From Deltaproteobacteria bacterium (GTDB taxonomy: Bacteria; Desulfobacterota; DSM-4660; Desulfatiglandales; HGW-15), in the NCBI GenBank assembly GCA_016932235.1, contig JAFGDF010000235.1, positions 1 through 64,000 of the forward strand: a stretch of 64,000 nt of DNA, given 5' to 3'. Positions 1 through 9,184 of this stretch are shown piece by piece. The notes beneath the pieces are model-generated. The model saw nothing but the letters and a program-made list of their open reading frames with translations, was not told where the DNA came from and ran no database searches. The position numbers and the translations under genes are program-made. Positions within the stretch are counted from its first letter, which is position 1, and each line of letters starts with the position of its first letter.

Positions 1-474
1 AAAATCGAGATAGCTCTCATGGTTTTTTCTCTCAGTGTCTTGTGTCTGCTGATTGTTATTGAGATCTCTATGAGAACATTTTTTCACTCGGGGCTGCCGT
101 GGCTTGAGGAATTCGGAAGGTATGTTTTGGTTTTCGGCACTTTTCTAGGTGCAAGCATCGCGATAAAGAGAGACGAGCATCCCAAAATGCTGGCCCTGTT
201 ACAGAACTTGTCCATGAAGCGTAGGAACCTGATAATGGCGTTGAGAGATTTTGCCCTGGGCTGTTTCCTGCTGGTTTTGGATTATTACGCGTGGATACAA
301 GTGCTGAACATGATGAAGATAGGGACCAAAACATCTACATTGTTCTTCCCCCTGTGGGTGGCCTATATAATACTGCCGGTTTCCATATTCGTGATGGGTG
401 TTCGCTGCTTTTTTTCCGCCGGAAACAATCTCGGCTCTCTGCGCGGAAAAGTCACAGAGACAAAAGGAGATTAG
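1..474 (+). CDS. TRAP transporter small permease (DctQ-like), 5' truncated by window edge
   Basis: This is the small membrane subunit of a TRAP carboxylate transporter, which sits in the inner membrane beside DctM. The frame is open to the first base of the window, so the start probably lies upstream; the first internal ATG is at 19 and gives 151 residues. Four hydrophobic segments can be seen. The stretch WLEEFGRYVLVFGTFLGAS, followed by a charged loop with HPK, is typical of DctQ proteins. The stop is 3 nt before the DctM start, so the two are co-transcribed. The matching binding protein (DctP) would be expected just upstream, outside the window. Confidence 0.88.
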   Translation, partial: KIEIALMVFSLSVLCLLIVIEISMRTFFHSGLPWLEEFGRYVLVFGTFLGASIAIKRDEHPKMLALLQNLSMKRRNLIMALRDFALGCFLLVLDYYAWIQVLNMMKIGTKTSTLFFPLWVAYIILPVSIFVMGVRCFFSAGNNLGSLRGKVTETKGD

Positions 475-477
475 AAA

Positions 478-1749
478 ATGATTACAGTAGCCATATTCAT
501 CGTCCTTTTGCTCTTTGGATTTCCGTTTGCTTTCGCTGTACTCATCACGACCACTATGGGAATACTCATCTATTCGGGGACACCTCTTCAGATAGTAATT
601 CAGCAACTTTACAGCGGGGTGAATAACTATATCCTGCTTGCCATTCCTTTCTTTATAATGTCTGGAAGCATAGCGGCCAGAGGAGATACCTCCAGTCACC
701 TCATACGGGTAATGCGGATATTTTTCGGGCGGATTCATGGTGGTAGCCTTATCGCTACTATACTTGCGTGTACTTTTTTTGCAGCCATATCCGGATCCAG
801 CATTGCCACCATTATTGCCATAGGAACCATAATGATACCAAAGCTAGTTGAGGAAAATTACCCTGAAAAAATGGCAATCGGAACGGTTACTGGAAGCGGA
901 ACAATAGGTATCCTGATCCCTCCGAGCGCCCCCATGATCGCCCTTTGTGTGGCGCTGGGGACCTCCGTGGGAGCTCAGTTTCTGTCGGGTGTTGGGCCGG
1001 GGCTTTTAGTGGCTTTATCGTGGAGTGTGTACGCATATATTGCCTCTAAAAAGCTGGAACTCGGTAGACCTCTTCATACAGGCTTTAAAGAATCCCTGAT
1101 TATTATTTTTAAAGCCATTCCAGCGCTATTTTTCCCCCTGATTATTCTGGGCGGAATATATGCCGGCATAACCACACCCACAGAGGCGTCTGCTATCTCG
1201 GTCGTTTATGTGGTAATCATTGAACTGTTTGTATATAAGACAACTAATATGTCAGACCTTTACAATAGCCTTTCCCGTGGGCTAGTTTCCTCTGCCACCC
1301 TTGTGTTCATTATGGCTTGCGCCACTGTGCTTGCCTGGTTCGTCACCACCCAGCAGTTACCGGCTAAAATTAATGTTTTTATTACATCGCACGTCAATTC
1401 AAAAGAGACTTTCTTGATGCTTATTCTCATAGTGTTTATTGCGGCGGGGTTTTTCCTTGATACTTTTTCCCTCATAATAATCATAGCCCCGATGCTGAAG
1501 CCGACATTGCTGGCCTATGACATTGACCTGATACATTTCGGCATTCTTTGTATCCTGCTCACCCAGATTGATTTCACAACTCCGCCTTTCGGTCTGGGGC
1601 TTTTCGTTTCGATGGGGCTAACAAAGAAAGGATTATGGGAGATAGCGCGAGCCGCGGCTCCATACACCATCATCCTGACGATTGCAACACTCCTTGTAGC
1701 TCTGGTTCCGCAAATAGCCCTGTGGCTCCCCAATATATTGAAGAATTAA
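478..1749 (+). CDS. TRAP transporter large permease (DctM-like)
   Basis: The large, channel-forming TRAP subunit is 423 residues long and hydrophobic throughout, with about 12 membrane segments, which is normal for DctM. Family signatures visible are the GSGTIGILIPPSAPMI loop in the first half and the TTPPFGLGLFVSMGL loop in the second half, which are the paired helical-hairpin motifs of this family. It starts 3 nt after the DctQ stop and is the last gene of its operon. The substrate cannot be told from the permease. It is one of three DctM proteins in the window. Confidence 0.93.
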   Translation: MITVAIFIVLLLFGFPFAFAVLITTTMGILIYSGTPLQIVIQQLYSGVNNYILLAIPFFIMSGSIAARGDTSSHLIRVMRIFFGRIHGGSLIATILACTFFAAISGSSIATIIAIGTIMIPKLVEENYPEKMAIGTVTGSGTIGILIPPSAPMIALCVALGTSVGAQFLSGVGPGLLVALSWSVYAYIASKKLELGRPLHTGFKESLIIIFKAIPALFFPLIILGGIYAGITTPTEASAISVVYVVIIELFVYKTTNMSDLYNSLSRGLVSSATLVFIMACATVLAWFVTTQQLPAKINVFITSHVNSKETFLMLILIVFIAAGFFLDTFSLIIIIAPMLKPTLLAYDIDLIHFGILCILLTQIDFTTPPFGLGLFVSMGLTKKGLWEIARAAAPYTIILTIATLLVALVPQIALWLPNILKN

Positions 1750-1864
1750 ATTCCTGAGCAACGTGATCAGCGATAATTAGAATTCCGGGAAGGAAAAAAT
1801 ACTTGACGTCAATCAAATTTCCAACCTAAATCCAAAACATTGGGATAGCACGATACAATATGTT

Positions 1865-2017
1865 ATGTATTTTGTAAGTATTGTTCCAGTTCTTATTATT
1901 GAGATTATTGAACTTATATTGGCGACAAGGCTATTATATCGTAGAAGTAAAGAGAACGTAAAACTATTGATGAAGACCTTGTTGGCATTAGCTATTTCAA
2001 GCGGTATCGACTATTAA
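1865..2017 (+). CDS. possible short membrane protein or gene fragment (50 aa)
   Basis: This is a short open frame in an otherwise empty 360-base gap. It encodes a hydrophobic stretch (IVPVLIIEIIELILA), then basic residues and a second hydrophobic run. The frame stays open upstream to about 1781 without a usable start, and no clear ribosome binding site precedes the ATG. A decayed end of a larger membrane gene seems at least as likely as an intact small gene. No family was recognised. The rest of the 1750-2109 gap shows nothing. Confidence 0.2.
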   Translation: MYFVSIVPVLIIEIIELILATRLLYRRSKENVKLLMKTLLALAISSGIDY

Positions 2018-2109
2018 TATCTTCATCGCTTATTTTGGCCATTGCAATTACTCCCATATAACCATAGGAATAACCGGCACAGATTTATCGTGTCTTGTTA
2101 ATTCCTTTG

Positions 2110-2448
2110 TTAACCGCCGATGATTTCATTTAATCCTTCAATTATGATGGCAAGTTCTTCTTCAGATACTTTTGAAATCTTTTTCTGGATTCGCTTCACG
2201 GAAAGAGTACGGATCTGACTAATCTTCACCCAAGATTTCTTGGGAAGCTTTGTGCTACCAAGTTCAAATGTCAGAGGATATCCAGCCCGCTGTGGTTGGC
2301 TTGTTAAAGCAACGGCAATAAGAGTCCCGGACCTTTCGTTAAAAACATTATGGCTTAAAATGAGAACAGGGCGTAATCCGCCCTGCTCGCTTCCAATTAC
2401 CGGATTTAAGTCAGCCCAGTAAATATCGCCTCTCAGTATTCTGGCCAT
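2110..2448 (-). CDS. mazF: MazF/PemK-type endoribonuclease toxin
   Basis: This 112-residue protein has the MazF/PemK fold pattern: an N-terminal [19 protein letters not shown], then [12 protein letters not shown], then [18 protein letters not shown] and the [13 protein letters not shown] strand. Toxins of this family cut mRNA at short sequences when the partner antitoxin is degraded. Length is normal and all core motifs are present, so it looks intact. Its first 16 bases overlap the end of the upstream antitoxin gene, the usual translationally coupled arrangement. The pair lies in a decayed patch next to a recombinase remnant, which fits acquisition as mobile cargo. Confidence 0.93.
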   Translation of the reverse strand: MARILRGDIYWADLNPVIGSEQGGLRPVLILSHNVFNERSGTLIAVALTSQPQRAGYPLTFELGSTKLPKKSWVKISQIRTLSVKRIQKKISKVSEEELAIIIEGLNEIIGG

Positions 2449-2675
2449 TCTTCCGACTCCGGTGTTAACCCTTCTTCGGCTAAAGACTGCTCGAATTCGG
2501 GATCAAGTTTTGCACATTCTTGAGCCAAACGGCTCTTTTCCATTCGAGTCAATTTCTCCACTACCGCCTCCTGAATAGCTTTACTTCGGTTAGGAAAGGC
2601 GTTTGATTTTACGAGCATATCAAGCTTTTTTACCATGTTGTTGTCTAAGGTAATCGCTATTTTTGAAACTCCCAT
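2433..2675 (-). CDS. mazE: ribbon-helix-helix antitoxin of the MazF-type pair
   Basis: This is a small antitoxin of about 80 residues. The N-terminal part ([20 protein letters not shown]) reads as a ribbon-helix-helix DNA-binding domain, and the acidic C-terminal tail ([14 protein letters not shown]) is the expected toxin-neutralising segment. I place the start at the ATG at 2675 because GGAGG lies 8 bases before it; the ATG at 2681 and a GTG at 2684 are possible but leave almost no spacing. The gene overlaps the toxin by 16 bases. A perfect palindrome lies directly upstream and is the likely autoregulatory operator. Confidence 0.88.
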   Translation of the reverse strand: MGVSKIAITLDNNMVKKLDMLVKSNAFPNRSKAIQEAVVEKLTRMEKSRLAQECAKLDPEFEQSLAEEGLTPESEEWPEY

Positions 2676-2688
2676 TTTCATCACCTCC

Positions 2689-2709
2689 GGTATGATATTA
2701 TATCATACC
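2689..2709 (-). promoter_or_regulatory. palindromic operator/promoter of the toxin-antitoxin operon
   Basis: This is a perfect 21-base palindrome, with two 10-base arms (GGTATGATAT / ATATCATACC) around one central base, immediately upstream of the antitoxin ribosome binding site. On the minus strand it contains TATAAT, and TTGAAA lies about 15 bases further upstream, so the palindrome seems to overlay the -10 box. That placement suits repression by the ribbon-helix-helix antitoxin, which is inferred. Confidence 0.7.
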
Positions 2710-2791
2710 TATCTCAATTTCAAGCATAATTTTCATGGCTTTTTGCGGTTAATATATATTATCCGGCTGTAGGATAATTTTAAAAGGTACT

Positions 2792-2930
2792 TTATAATCT
2801 CTTTTTATCCAGCGGCGTCGTTATTCCAAGTTTGTTTTTACCCATTATGTGTGTATATATCATTGTACTATTTTGATCTTTGTGGCCAAGAAAATCTTGT
2901 ATTGTTCTTATATCATACAGCCTTTTCACC
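2792..2930 (-). pseudogene. C-terminal remnant of a tyrosine recombinase/integrase
   Basis: On the minus strand this reads about 46 residues that match the C-terminal end of tyrosine recombinases: YDIRTIQDFLGHKDQNSTM, then IYTHIMGKN, ending near GITTPLDKKRL. The LGHKD box and the catalytic-tyrosine context (MIYTH) are plain. The style (DIRTIQ..LGHKD..TTMIYTH) resembles integron and phage integrases. Upstream the frame loses similarity and meets a stop at 2978-2980, so the N-terminal and R-H-R parts are gone. The remaining bases of the 2710-3190 gap show no other gene. Confidence 0.7.
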
Positions 2931-3190
2931 CTGATGATTCCTGAGATATTCTCTCAAACATCCAAAGTATCGACTTCTATCAAAACCTTCGATAAGACTG
3001 ACTCATCAGGTTTTATATCATGATCATTAACAAGTTTCAGTGTCGCGTATACCGTGGCATATATATAGCAACAGGAGGGATAGGCTTTAAAACCTATGTT
3101 TGATATTTATTCCTTTACGATTCCGAAAAGATATCTATAATACGGAATAAAATACAACAGTAAATTACAATTCACACAAGGAGCATCAGA

Positions 3191-4468
3191 ATGTCGCAAA
3201 AAAAGATGGCGGCCCAAAAAAGCGAATTCTATCCGGAGCTATTTAAACCAATCATGATTGGAAAAGTTGAAATCAAAAACCGCGTCGTGATGGCCCCGAC
3301 AAATACCGCCGCAGTCGAACCGGGCGGTTATATAAGCGATCGGATGATCTATTTTTACGCCGCCAGGGCAAAGGGTGGTACGGGTCTTATCATCACGGGA
3401 GCGGCTGTCATCGAGCCTTCGATCATCGGTGAGCCCTTCCTGATGCCCTTCCTCTACAATCCTTCCCATGTTCCCGGATGGAGCGAACTGGCTGAAACCA
3501 TACACGCATGGGACGCAAAGGCCTTTGTACAGATCGATTCAGGCGGTCCCGGACGGCTTGGGGCCATCATGGGAAATCCCAACGCGCTTGCACCGTCTCC
3601 TGTACCCATAAATATGGATCCTGAAAGAGTTGTTCAGAAGAAAGCATCCATACTCTGGCAAAAGAGAGGGCTTGATCTCGCGGCCCATTATCATATCGGA
3701 AGGGACTTCCCGGTTCCAAAGGAAATACCGATAGAACATATACGGCGTCTTGAGGATCAGATTGTACATACCATAGAGATGGCAAGGCACTGCGGATTTG
3801 ACGGGGCAGAGCTGCACTTTGCGCACGGGATCATGGGGTCGAATTTCCTTTCCCCGAGAACCAACACCAGGACCGACGAGTATGGAGGAAGCCTTGAGAA
3901 CCGTGCAAGGTATCTGAGAAATATCCTGCAGAAGGCGCGACAAAGAGTCGGCCCGGATTTCGCCCTGGGCTTCAGGATAAGCGCGGCGGAGCACATGCCA
4001 GGGGGCCTTGCGGCCGAAGACACCGCTGAAATCTGCAAGCATGTGGAAAGCTCGACTGACTTTATCGATGTCTCAACCGGCATGCACCATGAATCGCATG
4101 CTTACATGGAACCCGAAGAAGATGGAACAATCATCGACGAGGCGTCAATAATCAGGCAAAAGGTAAGTGTTCCGGTGATAACCGTATCGGTTCACAATCC
4201 TGCCACTGGAAATGATGCGATAAAACAAGGAAAGACAGACATGATAGCCCTGAGCAGAGGGCTTATCGCCGATCCCGAGTGGGCGAATAAGGCCCGAGAA
4301 GGCAAGAAGTATGTCAGGTGTGTCAAGTGCCTGTTGGGCTGCAGCGGCAGGGTTGACTGCGGTCTGCCAATCCGGTGCGAAGTAAATCCGAATGTCATGC
4401 TCGAATATCAGATGCCCGAATATTACAGGACGAAGGCGCCCAATAAAAGGACTTATCATGTGGAATGA
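3191..4468 (+). CDS. OYE-family NADH:flavin oxidoreductase, TIM-barrel domain only
   Basis: This is a 425-residue FMN-binding TIM barrel of the old yellow enzyme / 2,4-dienoyl-CoA reductase group. It shows the N-terminal LFKPIMIGKVEIKNRVVMAP, the HFAHGIMGSNFLSPRTN segment with DEYGGS and ENRAR, and a C-terminal [4Fe-4S] motif with C377, C380, C384 and C396 in the usual C-x2-C-x3-C-x11-C spacing. Full-length relatives (about 650 residues, as at 30893-32845) continue into FAD/NAD domains; this one stops at the linker, 29 residues after the last cysteine. AGGAG lies upstream of the ATG. Either it takes electrons from a separate partner or it is a truncated gene. Confidence 0.88.
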   Translation: MSQKKMAAQKSEFYPELFKPIMIGKVEIKNRVVMAPTNTAAVEPGGYISDRMIYFYAARAKGGTGLIITGAAVIEPSIIGEPFLMPFLYNPSHVPGWSELAETIHAWDAKAFVQIDSGGPGRLGAIMGNPNALAPSPVPINMDPERVVQKKASILWQKRGLDLAAHYHIGRDFPVPKEIPIEHIRRLEDQIVHTIEMARHCGFDGAELHFAHGIMGSNFLSPRTNTRTDEYGGSLENRARYLRNILQKARQRVGPDFALGFRISAAEHMPGGLAAEDTAEICKHVESSTDFIDVSTGMHHESHAYMEPEEDGTIIDEASIIRQKVSVPVITVSVHNPATGNDAIKQGKTDMIALSRGLIADPEWANKAREGKKYVRCVKCLLGCSGRVDCGLPIRCEVNPNVMLEYQMPEYYRTKAPNKRTYHVE

Positions 4469-4588
4469 AGTATTTAAAATGCAAGATTAAAGATGATAGT
4501 GGAAATCATCCGCTGAGTTTATAAAATATCATGCAGCATATACTGAGCCAGCAAGTTTTTAGAAATAAGAGAAGCAGAACAGATGCCA

Positions 4589-5032
4589 TTATTTATCAAA
4601 GCCGTCTTCATAAACTAGTGTGCCATACAACTGGTGTAAGAACTCCCGGCAAGCATTTGCTTTTTGATCACTCTTGAAATCATATTTATCCGGAATCACT
4701 TCTTTATCAAGAGCATTCAGTTCTTTGTTGAGGGGAAAGAAAACTATATTTGTTCGTGAATACTTCGATTTATAGATACCAATTCGAAAAAGTTCTGAAA
4801 TTGAATATCTCATCCAATTTATATCACCCGTGTCAGATAACATGCGCGGACCTAGAATCTCAGGAGGAGTTTCTACCGAAAAAAATTCGTTTTTTAATGA
4901 TAACCAAAAGCCGAGGGGAATTGTTATTATAATGTCTTTGGCCAGACATAAGTCCCAACACTTTTTTTTAAAAAAAACAGGTCTAAATGTTTGAATAATT
5001 TCTCTATCTATATACGAAAAATAATTTGACAT
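4589..5032 (-). CDS. hypothetical protein (147 aa)
   Basis: I do not recognise this family. It has a good start (AGGAGG seven bases before the ATG) and mixed composition with no signal peptide or membrane segment. It contains many aromatic residues (FSYIDREIIQTF, GFWLSLKNEFF) and a charged C-terminus. It lies alone between the OYE gene and the broken sensor kinase, reading away from the former. The strong ribosome binding site and unbroken frame argue that it is a real gene. Confidence 0.6.
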   Translation of the reverse strand: MSNYFSYIDREIIQTFRPVFFKKKCWDLCLAKDIIITIPLGFWLSLKNEFFSVETPPEILGPRMLSDTGDINWMRYSISELFRIGIYKSKYSRTNIVFFPLNKELNALDKEVIPDKYDFKSDQKANACREFLHQLYGTLVYEDGFDK

Positions 5033-5121
5033 TTTAACCTCCTTTTCCTGGTTTTATATATCTTATTATATTTCTTTAACAATTAACTGTAAAGATTTTA
5101 TAAAAGGAAGTTAAAATCAAC

Positions 5122-7164
5122 CTAAAATCTCTTTAATTCCTCCTTAATAGCCAGTCCTATCTTTCGTAATGTTAACGGTTTTTTAATATATTGTCCCGCA
5201 CCTAATTTTTGGGCTGATTTCACCTCATCCGTTTCAGCAAATCCGCTGACTATGACAACCTTTTGTTTGTGACGAATCTTGATTATCCTCTCATAGGTCT
5301 CCCGACCATTTATTCCCGGGTCCATAATCATATCAAGCAGGATTAAATCGAAGTTATTCTCCTTTATATATTCTACAGCCTCTTCTCCACTTGAAACGGA
5401 TCTTACTTCGTAATGTAATTTTTTCAACATGTCACGGGTTATTTCTCTCTGGCTGTCTATATCATCAACAATGAGTATCTTTTCACCGCGCCCTTTGATA
5501 TCTTCGATGGGTATGACCAAATCCTTTACTGATAATTCTTCCCTTGTTATTGGAAAGTATAGATCAAAATTGGTCCCGCCCTTATCACTCGTTACATTTA
5601 TGTAACCTTCATGCTCTTTCATGACATTCCATACCACTGCCAGGCCTAAGCCGGTACCGCTTCTGCCCTATACTTTCTTTGAATAGAAAGGTTCGAATAT
5701 CCTCTCAAGATCCGCAGATGTTATACCAAGGCCATTATCCGATACTGACAGAACAGCATATTCACCAATCCTTACATCATCATATAATCTTAAGGGTCTA
5801 TCCACATAACTGTTAAAAGTCGATACCGTAACCTTGCCGCTTCCCTCGATAGCTTCCGCAGCGTTTGATACAAGATTCATCACCACTTTTCCTAGGTGAA
5901 CCTGTGAACCATTTACGTTCAACAGGGTATTGTCAAGATTGGTCTCGATCGTAACAGCCGGATGATATTGTTCAAGTTTTTTAAACTCCGGAGATTCTAA
6001 ATAACCCTTTATAATATCATTCAAATTCAGAGGCTCTTTGGCTGTGGCCACGCCTCTCGCGATTGTCAACAGATCCTGGACAATAGAAACTGCCCTATGG
6101 CCTGATTCCTCAATTGTCTCGATAGGCTTTCTGAGATTGCTGTCTTCAGGTAAATCAAGTAATAGCAATTCAGGATATCGGAATATCCTTATGAGCCTCT
6201 TTCAGCGCTTTTACTTCTTCGTCATACCACACATAGGTATCATCAGGCGGATCAATAGCTTTTTTAAACAAATACACACTGGCCCGATCCGCCCCTAAAA
6301 ATGTGCCGATAGAAGCCAGGGTCTCCTCGATAACCTCATCAACTTCCTCCGGTCTCATCCGTACGAACCTTGAAGATATCTCCCTGATAAACCTTTCAAG
6401 TACCATGCGTCGCTTCAATGCCTTTTCCGATTTATTTCGTTCAAGAGTACTGTGAATAATTTGCGAAATTGTTTTTATAATTTCAACATCTTCATCCATC
6501 CATTCACGTTGCGTCCTGCATTCATCGAAACCCATAAAACCAAAGTATTCATCCTGGATATAGAGAGGGACCACTAAAATAGACTTGACCTTTTTTCGCC
6601 TCAACATATCTTTTTCTTGCTCGCCCGGTATGTCTTCTATATCTCTGTATTTAATAATCCTGCCGGTCTTTAACGTACTCATCCACCAGGGAATCACGCT
6701 TGAAGGGCTCCCTTGAAGTTCATCTTTTTGAGATCTTCTATCAGGAGCGCACCATTCGAAGCTATTGTCAATCGTATCCGTCTTATGTTGATGTTTAAAA
6801 AGATAAACACGGCTAACATCCAATGCCCTGCCCATAATCTCCAGGCATTTCTCTTGGAACTTATGCATATCAGTAGCGGAAATCGCCAGCTCGGAAATAC
6901 TGTTAAGCATCTTTTCATAGGATAATCTTTTCTGCAGAGCCTTATCTTTCAGATCATAATTGTATAGAAGACGGAAAAAGAAATAGGAAGAAAAAGGAGC
7001 GATAACACCAGAGATGAGACTTGCCATGGTAAAGCCTATGGCCCCGGGCCCCCCATAAATTCAGAAATAATCAGATATAAAATATTGGAAGACAATACCG
7101 CAAAAACCGTGATCAGCACCAATGACTTTGCCATTCCAAATTTTCTTAATAAGTTCCAGACCAT
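5122..7164 (-). pseudogene. hybrid sensor histidine kinase/response regulator, broken by three lesions
   Basis: Three open pieces add up to one hybrid kinase. The gene would start at the ATG at 7164 (GAGGG upstream) with membrane helices. The frame is lost in the G/C run at 7041-7054 and resumes as a GAF-type sensor part (to 6170). There the frame changes and the phosphoacceptor histidine helix is missing: sequence jumps from the sensor part straight to PELLLLDLPEDS, the segment that normally follows the H-box. The ATPase domain (NLVSNAAEAIEG; DNGLGI) then hits an in-frame TAG at 5668-5670, right after FEPFYSKKV and before GRSGTGLGLAVVW. A receiver domain (ILIVDDID, LILLDMIMD with the phosphoacceptor Asp) ends it. 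Such a protein cannot signal. Confidence 0.85.
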
Positions 7165-7445
7165 AAGATTCCCTCAATCCAAAATCCTAATAACTATTCC
7201 TCATGTAGATCTCAAGAATTTATGCTGTGTTTAAATTCTGGCTGTCAAAATAGAAGATTTTCTTTATTCATACTCTATTGATGAAACAAGCAGGAATCGT
7301 GCCAAAATAATGAGGTAAATCTGTGGATGGAAATATATTAGAAGAAAAGAAGCAACCATCCCCCATACCGATATTCCTATTGCCACATGTGCATTATGGG
7401 AAGAATGTGTCATTTTGCATGAAAATCATAAGTAGATTTAACTCT

Positions 7446-7613
7446 TTATGATGTCCCCCTGGTTTCATACACATCCTCAACCATATTTTTAAACCATAAA
7501 GGTTTATTCAAGAGTACATAGATTAATAGAATTGTAGTAAAAGGGACAGGGATTATCATATCCACCAGTGCAAGGACTATGAGAAATATTAAAATCTTTG
7601 TATTGTTTTTCAT
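7446..7613 (-). CDS. small membrane protein (55 aa)
   Basis: This short frame is preceded by a good ribosome binding site (AGGGAGTGGGAAAG then ATG). It encodes one or two hydrophobic helices (ILIFLIVLALVDMIIPVPF, TTILLIYVLL) followed by an amphipathic, acidic tail (WFKNMVEDVYE). The composition and the start signal make it convincing as a real gene, although I cannot give a function. It is the last gene of the leftward block, after PrpD. Confidence 0.6.
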   Translation of the reverse strand: MKNNTKILIFLIVLALVDMIIPVPFTTILLIYVLLNKPLWFKNMVEDVYETRGTS

Positions 7614-7777
7614 CTTTCCCACTCCCTCTGAACATATTCAAAAGAACCGATGGCAGAATAATTTCAATGTCTTTGTTACCGGTTACTGATTGAATATTGC
7701 ATCTTAAAGTCCGCGTATAGGTTTATCCTCCTGATTATAAATCTCCATATGTTGATTAATCTTGATCCCTCCGATCC

Positions 7778-9184
7778 CTATTTCTGGTTATCGATGTTCA
7801 GTAATCCTAATATATTTCTCACATCCTCAACCTCTTCAAGATGCTCGATTATTTCCACAATCTTTTCAATATTTCCCGAGGTTAACCGCTCGGCAGGATA
7901 GGTTGCGCAATCCCTGAATTTTTTCGAACAATCATCGTATGACATGGGTCTCTGCGGGCTGCCGAAAGGATAATCCACCTGATTTGTATAAACGTTCCCT
8001 TGTTTCGTGGTTATCTGGACCTTTCCGGGTTCATTCTTATGAGGACCGCCTCCGTTCATCGCAGGATCAAGCTCAACCTCGGTCTTCCCCAATATATGGA
8101 GAATATCAGGGTCCTTAACAGCATCATTGGTGAACGCCTCTCTTGTTGTCTTTCCCCTTACAATAACATTCGCCACATTATAAGGTATGCTGAACTGCGC
8201 ATCCACAAAATTTCTCGGGCGTCCTTTGATCTCAAAGGGAACACACAACAGTTCATAATCACCCTCACCGCTGAATATCTTCACTTTTGTGATATCTTCT
8301 TTTTGGATATTATTCTTTGATAATAGCTCCATTGTGGCATCGATAAAAACATGATTTCCCCGGCAGCATGGATAAGGTTTGATGGAGACATTAACTCCCT
8401 CAAACGTTTTCCCCAGATCCGCTGTCAGTCTCTGAGGGTCATATTTCCCCTGGTGATAGATCGCGTACAGGCCCCATTTCCCCTCAACGGGATTTTTCGC
8501 CCCTGTAATTCCCTTCGAAGCCATTATTGCCGAACTTATTCCGCTGTATATGGCAAATCCGGGGCCCATCCTCTTTGTCAACCCACCGTCAAGCGTACTC
8601 TGACCGTTTCCGCTGCATCTGTGATATGCTATCCCCATGGCATCCACAATACCTTCAAGGTTGAGTCCCAGCAGCCTGCCGGCAACGGCGGCCGACGTCA
8701 TATAACCATAAAGAGTGGTGAGATGCCAGCCTGTGGCTACAATATTCTCGCCGGGTCTGGTCGCAAGGCCAAACCTGCAAATCATATCCACTCCAAGAGC
8801 AGTGGCGGTGATAAATTCTTTCCCGCTCATTCCAGCCCTCAGTTCTCCCATGGCCAGGCAGGTTGGTATGGCAACCACTCCCGGATGCATTACGGCATCA
8901 TCATGAACGTCATCGTAATCAAGTGTATGGATCATGGTTGCGTTTACCTGTGCCGCGTTCGGAGCCGGTACTTTATTGCCCCAGTACAGGATCGAACTCT
9001 CCTCCTTTCCCCCCCAATCCGTGATTATGTCCCTCAGTTCTTTCGCGCCGGCCTCCGAAGCGCCTGCCAGGCAGACTCCCATTGTATCCAGAATTTCCTT
9101 CTTCGTTACTTCAACAAGATCCGTTGGAAGGTCATCATAACGGATGGTAGAAAAAGTTTCAGCGAACTGGTAAGCCGCATCCAT
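7778..9184 (-). CDS. MmgE/PrpD family protein
   Basis: This is a 468-residue member of the MmgE/PrpD family (2-methylcitrate dehydratase, cis-aconitate decarboxylase and iminodisuccinate epimerase relatives). Typical features are LVEVTKKEILDTMGVCLAG near the N-terminus, NAAQVNATMIHTLDYDDVH, and IKPYPCCRGNHVFIDA in the second domain. The start is placed at the ATG at 9184, which has AAGGGGG seven bases upstream; the open frame continues 9 codons further but without such a signal. It follows hyuA-hyuB with a repeat-rich gap between. The reaction is uncertain; dehydration or isomerisation of a hydroxy-di- or tricarboxylate is the best guess. Confidence 0.87.
   Translation of the reverse strand: MDAAYQFAETFSTIRYDDLPTDLVEVTKKEILDTMGVCLAGASEAGAKELRDIITDWGGKEESSILYWGNKVPAPNAAQVNATMIHTLDYDDVHDDAVMHPGVVAIPTCLAMGELRAGMSGKEFITATALGVDMICRFGLATRPGENIVATGWHLTTLYGYMTSAAVAGRLLGLNLEGIVDAMGIAYHRCSGNGQSTLDGGLTKRMGPGFAIYSGISSAIMASKGITGAKNPVEGKWGLYAIYHQGKYDPQRLTADLGKTFEGVNVSIKPYPCCRGNHVFIDATMELLSKNNIQKEDITKVKIFSGEGDYELLCVPFEIKGRPRNFVDAQFSIPYNVANVIVRGKTTREAFTNDAVKDPDILHILGKTEVELDPAMNGGGPHKNEPGKVQITTKQGNVYTNQVDYPFGSPQRPMSYDDCSKKFRDCATYPAERLTSGNIEKIVEIIEHLEEVEDVRNILGLLNIDNQK

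Noticed and set aside
5668..5670. In-frame TAG in the sensor kinase read as pyrrolysine
   Set aside because: The same gene has a frameshift and a deletion of its H-box, so the TAG is better explained as decay; no pyrrolysine genes are in the window.
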